Of a stretch of 64,000 nt of DNA, positions 55,508 to 64,000 are shown piece after piece. The stretch is taken from assembly GCA_949318235.1 (NCBI GenBank), contig OX439133.1:26505259-26569258 (forward strand). Reading direction: 5' to 3'. Numbering within the stretch: position 1 is the first letter of the stretch; the number at the start of each line of letters is the position of its first letter. This DNA is from Ecdyonurus torrentis. Taxonomy: Eukaryota > Arthropoda > Insecta > Ephemeroptera > Heptageniidae. The notes under the pieces were generated by a model. The model did not search any database. It saw only the letters and a program-made list of their open reading frames with translations, and was not told the DNA's origin. A program made the position numbers and the translations under genes.

Positions 55508-58500
55508 ATGTATAAATCTCGTAGAGGTTCAGCAAAACCTTATGATCATAGTTATGCAAGGTAATTAATAAAATAAATTAAAAAATGTATAAAAAAACAG
55601 CTGACATGTCAAAAAAAGCTAGAAATTTTATATGTACATATTTATGGTTTTTAAATGCATGTTTTTATATGTATAATGATATGATTAAGATTAATATAAA
55701 ATTATTTATTATTCTTTTTGTTTTGATAGGAATTTCTGCACAAGGTTATGCAATGATTATGCACTTACTTGTTTGATTGTCATGCATTTGGTCGTATGCA
55801 TAAGGGGAAAAATACATACCTTTTCATGTTCATTTATAATTAAATCGTTTACTGGTAGGGTATTTATTCCAACTGCAACTATGTATAGTTTATTGGTTGC
55901 TTATAAAACAGTTTTTTTTTTTTAAAAAGTAAAATATATTTTACGTTACGTACGGTATCCGAGAAGCATCCGAAGAAGGGCTTTTTTCTATCGATTGAAA
56001 GCCAAATGAAACTTATAGTTCAATTACAGTCAACCGGGGTGACTTTGAACGCCCGGGGTGACTTTGAACACCCAATTATCTCTGTCTTGGGGCCTCATTT
56101 TAGAAATTTGAAGAATCTTACTGTTGTTCAAATTTGTTTTTGATCCTAATGGCATGTTTCAAAAATTTGAAATGAGTGCCCAAAGTAGAGATAAATGGGT
56201 GTTCAAAGTCACCCCGGGCGTTCAAAGTCACCCCGGTTGACTGTACGTAATTTATTGTATTTACACTTAAGCTGAAAAGTGTACGAGTACTGTAATACCG
56301 TACAATTATAATTGTTAAAATAATTTTGTCACGTAAATAGACTTGAACGTCATCTATTTATTCATGTACATACACTCCTTCCAAATGAAGCTGACCGCTT
56401 GTGTTAAAGTTTCCCCATATATTTAACATTTGGAGAGATTAACGCTTCGGTCACATTTATTCGGGAGGAGTGTACAGCTCTGGCCAAAAGTTCCCAAACG
56501 ATTTGCATAAGCAACCCGCAACCACACATGAGAAAACGCAGCGGCCGCTGCTGCCATGTTCGGGAACTTTTGTCCAGAACTGTACAGTGATGATTGATAT
56601 AACTATACAAGTTTTATACACTAGGTTAAAAAAAAAAAAAAAAACTTGCATTTTTTTTTTTTTTTTTTTTTTTTTAGCATTTATAAGTAGCCCCTATAAT
56701 TTAAAGAAGGAGTGGATGACAAAATCAGTTAATGCTTTTTAAATGGATTTTACATTTTTTGGTTGCAAGGAAACAGGAACAGTCGATTACTGCTAAATAA
56801 TTTTACTCATATCAGCTTCCTGTTTAACGCACTGTGCCTGCATGGTACTATGTTAAAGTAAAAGTGAACATGGGCAAAAATTATATAGATTGTAGCATTA
56901 GTGTAGGCAGGATTTTGAGATGGGATAGGTTCAGCCTATATAGTTAACATGAGGAAAGGGAGGAAACACCCTCTATTACTCTTTTTTTTTTTTTTTTTAC
57001 CTTTGATGTTTTTTATTTACCGTAAAAAATAAGCGGTGTATAAGGAGGATAAGAAATGGTTCCTCCAGGGATTTGCTAGTGTCCTTTGCAAAATATTGTA
57101 GTGTGTTTTACAGTAAATGAACATGAAATGTTTTTGAACAGATTCTTTGCGACAGAAAAGCTAACGAACTTTTATACAAGAAGTCCTTTCCTTATAATGC
57201 AGTAAAAATCATTTAAAGAGAGCCTGTGTTTACTTAAGTTCAATGAATAATGTATTATATAGAACCATCATGTTCCTTGATGCTTTGTACCCTCACAAAC
57301 TGGGGTAAAGAATGAAATATTATTATTTTTAATTCAAATTACAAAATTTAAAGGCTACATTTGATAGAAATCGTAGTTTGAACAGTTTTCTCTCATTTTG
57401 TGAGGATTAAGAGATATATAGACATAAGTTCGGGTGACTTTGGACCTATGTGGTGACTATTGCCCCATTTTCATATACTAATTATTGTAGAAATTTCATG
57501 ATTCTAAAACCTATGACATGATCTGTTTCTGTATATCTCAGAATATGAAAATCATAACGATCTTACAATAATTAGTGGATGAAAAATAGGGTGATCAAGT
57601 GCCCCCATAGGGCCAAAGTCACCTCACTTTATGGACTATGGGTATGTATAAAAGCCCTAGATCATTTTTTTTTTCTGTACACCATCTTACATTAGTGTAA
57701 CAAATGATATTAATTTTATTATTTAACAATACCCCATTTTCTCTTACTTAATTACATTTCAAATTTTATAATTATTTTTATTTCTCCCTATTTCAGAGGT
57801 TCCAATGGTCAAAAAGAAAGCAACGGAGGTCCATTTCAAGGTTATCCTAAACCCCACAATGCACCCCTAAGTCCCCCACCACGTGGTGTAGGTCCACATT
57901 CCCCTGTCAATCACCCTGGACATATGCGTATGTATCCTCAAGAACCACCTTTGTCAAGTATGGGGAGAGAGGGAGAGAGGAGATTGAGCCCACCTTTGCG
58001 TGTCAACGTTTGCTCACAGGTAAAAATAATTAATATTTAGTAATAGGTGTTTAAATTAAATTTGAGGAAGAAAACCAACGTGGTTAGGATTGATCTTCAA
58101 GGAAATGATAGAGATAGCAGTGCTGGCTTTAGTAGAAGTTCTATGGAGAGGTCAAGGTCTCATATGGAACACAGTTTTATTTATAATGTTTCATAAAATG
58201 TATAATACTTTTCCAGCAAACATTTTTTTTTTTTAAGTTGTTGGAGAAAATACAGCTTTTTTAAAAGTTTGGCCACCAGAAAATAAAAGTCCAAAATTGA
58301 ACTAGTCAGAAAGATTTCAACCATTAAAAAAAAAAAAAAAAAAAAAAAAAAGAAAAAGAAGAAAAGAAAGAAAAAAAAACATGAACCATCTTTCAGCACA
58401 ATGGCCACCGTCTTTACTTCAAAATTTCAAAATTTTATTTAAATGTGAAGGAGCAGTTTTTAAGAAGTTTTGTATACTGTACACCAATATTATATATTTA

Positions 58501-58523
58501 TTTTTCCTCAAAAAAAGAAAAAG

Positions 58524-58554
<31 letters not shown>

Positions 58555-59994
58555 AGAGAGAGAGAGAAGCTCAATTTTTCAGTCAAGTTTTTAAAAATAC
58601 TGTCTTCAATTTAATGACTTCTCAAAAGTTACCATAAAGTGCTACATTACTTTTTATTTTTCTTCGTAATTCTCAGTTGAGTGATTACATTTTTATTGTA
58701 TGTACTGTACTGTAGTGCACTAATTTAGATAAAGAAAGGCAAGTGGAACACAAATTTTATCTTTAAATGTGTTCACCTTTTGTTACCGCCGTAATTTTGT
58801 TTTATAATGTATGCAAATTACTGTTTTGAAATCAAAGTTGAATTCTTAATTAAACGAATTTTAGTTTTTTTTACTTACAATAGGCCTAATTATTACATAG
58901 AGAAAAATTAACAGTTTAATAATTAATATTAAAAGATTTGTCAAAAAGAAAAAAAAATATTAAAATAAAATGGGTAAAAGGAGATAGTAAGGAGCTTTGA
59001 CTACCAGGGACCGCAACATCCCTAAAGCCCAGGACAGTGATCAATTCTTATCTCACTTTAGCCCCTGGGATAGCATGCGTAAAGTTAGCACAGTCCAAAC
59101 TCTTATTGCTAAGACAAGAAAATAGATTGAAGGACCGCTTTCCTAGGTGTAAGCTCTTTATGATCTCCAATACTCCAATATTTTGTAATCTAAGTACATT
59201 TGTTTTTATAGATACAATATAGGCCTACATCATTTTTGACAATGTTTGTGATACAATTCATATCCTATGTATGTAATGCTCCTTCCCTGTAATTTAAGGC
59301 AGATTTTTACTTGCTTGATCTTAATTAGTCCTAATTTTAATCAGTAAACCTTGTAACATAATAAATAAAATTAAAATTATAAAAAAAAAAAAAAAGAAAA
59401 AAAAATGAAGATAAAATGTAGGTAATGAATAATAATGAAAATGATAGAACTAGCAGCGCTGGCCGTACTTACCACAGTAGAAGTTGTATGGAGAGGTTGA
59501 GGTCTCACGTGGCACACAGTTATAGTTACACAACCATTATAATTAAAACTTTGTGCCACATGAGACTTCGACCTCTCCATACAACTTCTACTGTGGTAAG
59601 TTAGGCCAGCGCTGCTATTTCTATTCTTTGCTCAAATATTCATCCTAACTGCAATGGGCTATTCCTTAAATTGAAGATAAAATTTAGGCAAACTATGATG
59701 AAAAAAAAAAGTCCTCTTCTAAATACACATTAACTCCTGCCTTAAAAAAGAAAAATAGAAACCTCAAATGGATTAGGCATACCAAAGAGAATAATATAAT
59801 GATTCAATTTTCTGTTGCTTTTTGCTTTATTTTATCCTAGAAGTTATATTTGGTTGCCGATTTGATCAAAGTAATTTTGACTGTCCATGCATGCCTCCAG
59901 CTGAACAGTATTTTTGAGTGGGAATCCTCTTTGGATTACTGTACATTAAGTTAGTTACTTATGAACCTCAATATTAGGCTACACAGGACTTTGC

Positions 59995-60030
<36 letters not shown>

Positions 60031-62671
60031 CCTAATTGATTGTAATTGTAGGATGACATGAATGAATATAGAAAATTTGAATTTGTAGATAAAATATAGG
60101 CAAATGATGCTAGGGGGGGGGGGGGGAACATATATAATAAACTATATTCTGTGAAATCACAAGGGACCCAGAAAATAGCCATTTCACAAAATGGAGAGCT
60201 TTAACATTGTCTGCTGCGGACTCAACTGCGCATTTCACAAAATTGAGAAATTCACAGAATTAAACTTAACAGTATCATTAGTTTACTGTATATTTTTTCA
60301 TGTTCCAAACACAGTACCCCTTGCTGACAAACAAAATTACAATTGTCAATATTTATGCTCCCCAGGACTTTGTAAACAGTGGACTTTTGCCTACCAGTCC
60401 AGTAGAACAACGTCAACAACTCCAGATCCCAGAGTTCAGCCCACGACGTCCTAACAATCAAGAATGGAACTTTCGTCGTCACTCTGATAGAATCATGAGT
60501 CCTGGACTTGGAGTGCAGATTCCTCAGTTTTATAGATCTCCTCCTGGACAGGATGATGACAGGAAGGTAAGGAACAAACTTTTTAAGTCTTTTTTTTATA
60601 TTGATGCTGTTGCAGCTAAACCACACTTCTACATTTATCGTGAAACGTGCATTGACATTTATCACGACAACAGATATAAAACAACTCTACATAGGAATAC
60701 AGGTATAGAAGTGTTTTATATCTGTTATCGCAATAAATGTAGATGCTTGTCTTTTATGGCTATCCTGATGATCATAGATGTGCGAAAGTAAGCCAACATT
60801 CTGAAAGTAGAAGTGTGGGATAGCCTCAACAACATCGATATGTTATTATAATAAACTCTCAATTTTGTGAAATCACAAGGAAGTGGCCATTTCACAAAAT
60901 AAAATTCCACAAAATGGAGAGCTTTAACATTACCATGCTTAAAGTTTGATGTGGACACAACTGAGCATTTCACAAAATCTAGAAATTCATAGAACTAAAC
61001 TTTACAAAATCAAGAGTTTACTGTATTTATGTTGGGGGGGGGGGGGGGGAGGAGGGGGAGAGAAAAATACTAGAGGTTTCAAAACTCTTAACCCTACACC
61101 AATAACATTGAGCTATTTTTAAAAGTTTTTTTTTCTTTTTCAAAAATAAAACCTTCAAATGAGCAACTTGTTTATGAGCTCAAAAAAAAAACAAAAAAAA
61201 ACAAACAAACAAACAAACAGGTTAGATTACATACTTAATGATCTTCATAAAATTTATTCTTTATGCCAACTATATTAGTGTGAGATTTGATAAATATGTT
61301 TTGTACACTCAGCAGACTTTAAATGTACCATCAAAGCGATGCCGCATTCTTTAGAAAATGGCCATAATGACATCTTATGTGACAACAGTGTTGCCAGATT
61401 TAACCTCCCAGAACACCTGCAGCTTCATTAGTAAAGGTTAAATCTGCCAACACTGCTGTCACTTAAGATGATGGATACATTTAGAGTCTATAGCGTGTAC
61501 AATACAGTACTGTACTGAAGTTCAGCAACTTGTGTTGAACAAGCTCCTCCCACAATTTCTTGTTTTAACTTGTCCCACAAGTAGTATTGTTACGAGTGGC
61601 CAACCTTACAACTCATTATGCATACTATATAGGCTGTGCCATTTACTTGGGATGGTGGGTCAGAGTGCAACTTGTGCACTTTCATGTTAGAAGTAGGAAT
61701 ATTTAGGTAGAAGCCATGTGAAGCTGGTGACACCAAATATATATATACCTAATATATATATTTTTTCTTTAAATGTGTTTACAGAGTGAAAGTCCTACAA
61801 GAAAGCGTCGTCGTTTATCTCGCAGTGGTTACACTATGATGGAGGCAGTATCTCCTCCCCCACCACCCAGACCTTGGGAGCCACGTAGACGTCCACCCCC
61901 ACCTTCACCTAGAGCTAGGGGCAGGTAAGAATGAATACATTTTACTTATGTTTATGTGAAAGTAACTAATGTAACAGGTGAATTGACTTTACTGCTTTGA
62001 GGCCGACTTTAAAGGCGTAGAACACCTTGAATAAACAAATTGTGTAATATCCTAACAAACCCGAAAATCAACGTTGATTTGGCTGGAGTCATTGATTTCT
62101 AATTTATTTTACATTCACAAAATAGCGCAAGCAGGCACTGATGTCACAGCTCACCTGGTCCATGCTCATGTAAAACAAGCGAGCTGTGACATAAGTGCCG
62201 ACTTGTGCCATTTTGTGAATGGAAAGTAAATTAGAAATCAATAACTGCGGCCAAATCGCCTTTGATTTTCAGGTTTATTAGGATATTACACAACATTTTG
62301 GTTCAAGGTGTTCTATGCCTTTAAAGATCTTGATGGCACTATTTCTATCCTGTTATTCCAGTATCAGTGGCTTTTTCACATCATTTTCTTTGATTTTATT
62401 AGGATCTAATTTGTCTGAACAATTTGCTTGCAGTCCACCAATGCGAAGGTCTCGCTATCATCGAGATTCCTGGGGTCCAGAGACATTCAGTATGGGACCT
62501 AGTTCACATCAATCCTCTACCAGTTCTCTCAACTCTTCCCCTCCTGCACCTCCTCCAGTTGTGATGGAACTAGGAGGACCACCACCTCTCTACCCCACCT
62601 CTCATCACCTCCCACCACCTGCTTGTCAGTTACATTCTATCTATTGCGGAGCACCGCCACAGTTTACTCAG
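55508..62671 (+). CDS. RNF38/RNF44-like RING E3 ubiquitin ligase, N-terminal 285 residues (partial)
   Basis: Five coding exons join in phase: 55508-55560 (exon from 55470), 57797-58019, 60366-60566, 61785-61924, 62434-62671; a GTAACA donor follows, so the gene continues past the window. Vertebrate RNF38 and RNF44 are RING-H2 E3 ligases with a long proline-rich N-terminus and a C-terminal RING. Exon 4 carries SESPTRKRRRLSRS and SPPPPPRPWE, which match the RNF38 block around the basic nuclear signal and SPPMRPWE; exon 5 opens with SPPMRRSRYHRD, like SPPVRRQRGRRD, and ends in a His/Cys/Pro-rich part (PPPACQLHSIYCG) resembling the ACS-Q-rich repeat zone. Exons 1-3 (MYKSRRGSAKP, SPPPRGVGPHSP, FSPRRPNNQEW) are less conserved. 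The reading frame is also open upstream of the ATG to the exon border at 55470, so the start could lie further upstream. No RING cysteines are present in the window. Confidence 0.8.
56027..56243. mobile_element. TA-flanked foldback element W
   Basis: CAGTCAACCGGGGTGACTTT at the left and AAAGTCACCCCGGTTGACTG at the right between TA dinucleotides (217 bp). Each arm carries the GGGGTGACTTTGAAC motif twice. In the first RNF38-like coding intron. Confidence 0.8.
57427..57632. mobile_element. Foldback element X, related to W
   Basis: TTCGGGTGACTTTGGACC opposite GGCCAAAGTCACCTCAC, with ACTAATTATTGTAGAAATT and CTTACAATAATTAG inside. The arm motif resembles that of W. Confidence 0.6.
58061..58180 (+). 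mobile_element. Element N/M-like half copy
   Basis: GATAGAGATAGCAGTGCTGG and GTTCTATGGAGAGGTCAAGG correspond to the N arm at 59440. It begins 41 bp after RNF38-like exon 2. Confidence 0.5.
59440..59660. mobile_element. Foldback element N
   Basis: Arms AGCAGCGCTGGCCGTACTTA and GTAAGTTAGGCCAGCGCTGC, AGAAGTTGTATGGAGAGGTT and ACCTCTCCATACAACTTCT pair over about 90 bp each, around a short AT-rich loop. Confidence 0.7.
60134..60291. mobile_element. MITE L, copy 2
   Basis: AATAAACTATATTCTGTGAA to CATTAGTTTACTGTA, with TTTCACAAAATGGAGAGC inside. In the RNF38-like intron, 75 bp before exon 3. Confidence 0.6.
60848..61026. mobile_element. MITE L, copy 3
   Basis: AATAAACTCTCAATTTTGTG to AAATCAAGAGTTTACTGTA, sharing AAATGGAGAGCTTTAACATT with copy 2. 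Confidence 0.65.
61371..61470. mobile_element. Short foldback element I
   Basis: CATCTTATGTGACAACAGTG opposite CACTGCTGTCACTTAAGATG, and GCCAGATTTAACC opposite GGTTAAATCTGCC; about 100 bp. Confidence 0.6.
62013..62320. mobile_element. TTAA-flanked inverted-repeat element G
   Basis: A 308-bp element between TTAA at 62009 and TTAA at 62321. Termini AGGCGTAGAACACCTTGAA and TTCAAGGTGTTCTATGCCT; arms of about 130 bp pair almost throughout (GATTTCTAATTTATTTTACA opposite GTAAATTAGAAATC). It lies in the RNF38-like intron between exons 4 and 5. Confidence 0.8.
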
Positions 62672-62753
62672 GTAACAGTTTTGTATTTTTTTTTTATGTC
62701 ACTAAGAAATTATCAGGCAATAAATAAGTCAGAAAAAAGTAATTTTATTCCAT

Positions 62754-63059
62754 ATAGGGTGTGTACGCATGACGTCATTCTGAGTGCTTTTCAATGCTCT
62801 TCTTGAGCAATTAATAACAATGCTCAGCATAGGACAAACGTAGTTTTTGGCTATTTTCTTTTGTAAATTAGCTATTCTTTTTGGTTATCATTATTTTTCT
62901 TGCATACTTGAAGAATTCAAGCTGTTAACAGCATCAATGCTCTCAAAATAACTTGCGAAGTATTTTTAAACTGGCAAAATGTGCCATTTTCCTATACCAA
63001 TCAATGTTATTTAGTACTCGCTTATGACGTCGACTTTAACATGAATGAAACCACCCTAT
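62754..63059 (-). mobile_element. MITE family A, full-length
   Basis: TATAGGGTGTGTACGCATGA to ATGAATGAAACCACCCTAT, 306 bp, beginning 82 bp after the last visible RNF38-like exon. Its right end abuts an element D copy. Confidence 0.85.
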
Positions 63060-63320
63060 TCTAAAAGTTGGCATTGTCCTCAATTGATAGATTCACAAAT
63101 TGCTAATTTTTGAGCTCATAAGTATTTTTAATTAATTTTTTAAAGTTGTGAAATGATGTCATGGTCGGTAGCTCTTTCCTATGCATAAGTTACATCATTT
63201 TTTTGTATTTTCAAAAAATAATTAAAAATACGTATGAAACTCAAAAATAAGAAATTTGCACATCTATCACTATCTGTCGTCTTTTAGAATATGAAATAAA
63301 AGTACACCCTATTTTTTTTT
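63060..63320. mobile_element. Element D, copy 3
   Basis: TTCTAAAAGTTGGCATTGTC and GTCGTCTTTTAGAATATGAA form the outer inverted arms; GTATTTTTAATTAATTTTTT and its inverse the inner ones. It touches the family A copy ending at 63059. A further D-like piece (GGCATTATCCTGCATTGA) lies at 63484. Confidence 0.6.
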
Positions 63321-63524
63321 CTTTCTTTCTTATTTGAGACTCAAGGTCACTAATATTATTATTTTTCCAAATGACCTTCAGATGCATGAAATGATAATTG
63401 AAAACTATGAAAGTGGACAAAAAAACAACAACATAAAAACATCAATAAAATTAGAGTTCATTTTAGTTTATATTCTGAAAGAAGGCATTATCCTGCATTG
63501 ACTAATGTGTGATTTTCTACTTTT

Positions 63525-63800
63525 TGTCTAGTTTTATTACATGTTTATGTCAGCATCAAAACCCGAAATTGACCCAAACTAGGTATTTTTGCTCATTTCG
63601 GCTTTTGGTTCGTCACTTTTTGCCAAAACCCGGAATGCCACTTTATTTCGGCTTTTGGTCACGAAATTTTGATCCATACTAGTTTTGAGCATTTTGCAAA
63701 AAGCAAAACCCGGTGTAAACATTTATATCTAGTTTTGGTCTTTGAATTTTGACCAGAACTAGTTGTGGTCAAAATAGAAAAATCAAAACCCGAAAAATGA
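63525..63800. repeat. Degenerate repeat region rich in AAAACCCG
   Basis: AAAACCCG occurs at four places (63559, 63625, 63705, 63785), interspersed with the complement CGGCTTTTGG and with ACTAGTTTTG or its inverse. Looks like a partly inverted, decayed tandem repeat of 60-80 bp units. Confidence 0.5.
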
Positions 63801-64000
63801 ACATTTCTCAACTCAGAATTTTATGCAATGATAAAAGACTATAATTATATTATAAATGCATGATGTTTTGGTATTATAATTTAGGCGTTCAAACAATATT
63901 ATTTTATTATTTTACATGAAATGCAAAATATATGGTCTGAAAGATTAATTTGATTAGAATGCGCTGATCAAAATATCTAAATCTTATGGCTATAGATACG

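Noticed and set aside
60252..60665. 137-codon minus-strand frame opposite the RNF38-like exon
   Set aside because: Antisense shadow of the exon at 60366-60566.

Overview
The window is nuclear DNA from a metazoan, and an AT-rich, repeat-rich invertebrate genome fits best. The evidence is three recognisable animal genes split by GT-AG introns (donors mostly GTAAG-like), an intraflagellar-transport dynein chain that implies cilia, very long microsatellites, and a dense load of short non-autonomous DNA transposons. The lineage cannot be resolved from the sequence alone. There are no bacterial genes, CRISPR arrays or operons.

Layout. (1) 1-24.7 kb: a minus-strand gene, visible only as small exons with matching splice phases (3420-3470, 9453-9597, start exon 24460-24513). 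It runs off the left edge; its product is not recognised. Its introns of about 6 and 15 kb are filled with MITEs, LINE tails and microsatellites. (2) 24.7-31 kb: intergenic repeats. (3) 31158-40900, plus strand: a complete nine-exon gene for the dynein-2 intermediate chain DYNC2I2/WDR34 (456 aa, seven WD40 repeats). (4) 41-47.6 kb: intergenic foldback elements, a 33-bp minisatellite, then a repeat-poor stretch. (5) 47.64-48.77 kb: five tandem units of about 265 bp carrying conserved hairpins. (6) 48.8-53.5 kb, minus strand: a PNRC-family gene (137 aa, intronless CDS) with a repeat-poor downstream stretch that may be a long 3'UTR and a predicted 5'UTR intron. (7) 53.5-55.5 kb: a head-to-head intergenic region with CRE, CCAAT, E-box and ETS motifs. 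(8) 55508-62671, plus strand: the N-terminal half of an RNF38/RNF44-like RING E3 ligase. Its RING exons lie beyond the right edge.

The host genes are unrelated housekeeping-type genes (ciliary transport, mRNA decay adaptor, ubiquitin ligase), so the main story is the mobile DNA. About 18 copies of one ~305-bp TA-flanked MITE family (A/B) are spread over both strands, each complete copy carrying a TGACGTCA-like palindrome near one end. Several elements sit exactly between duplicated TTAA sites (families C, E, G, J), as piggyBac-type transposition leaves them. Two short elements have perfect 8-bp target duplications and CAGGG termini (hAT type). Nesting can be read directly: C inside A in one place; E inside D inside A, and a hAT element inside a long palindrome, both within WDR34 intron 5. 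Long open frames over microsatellites and repeats are not genes.
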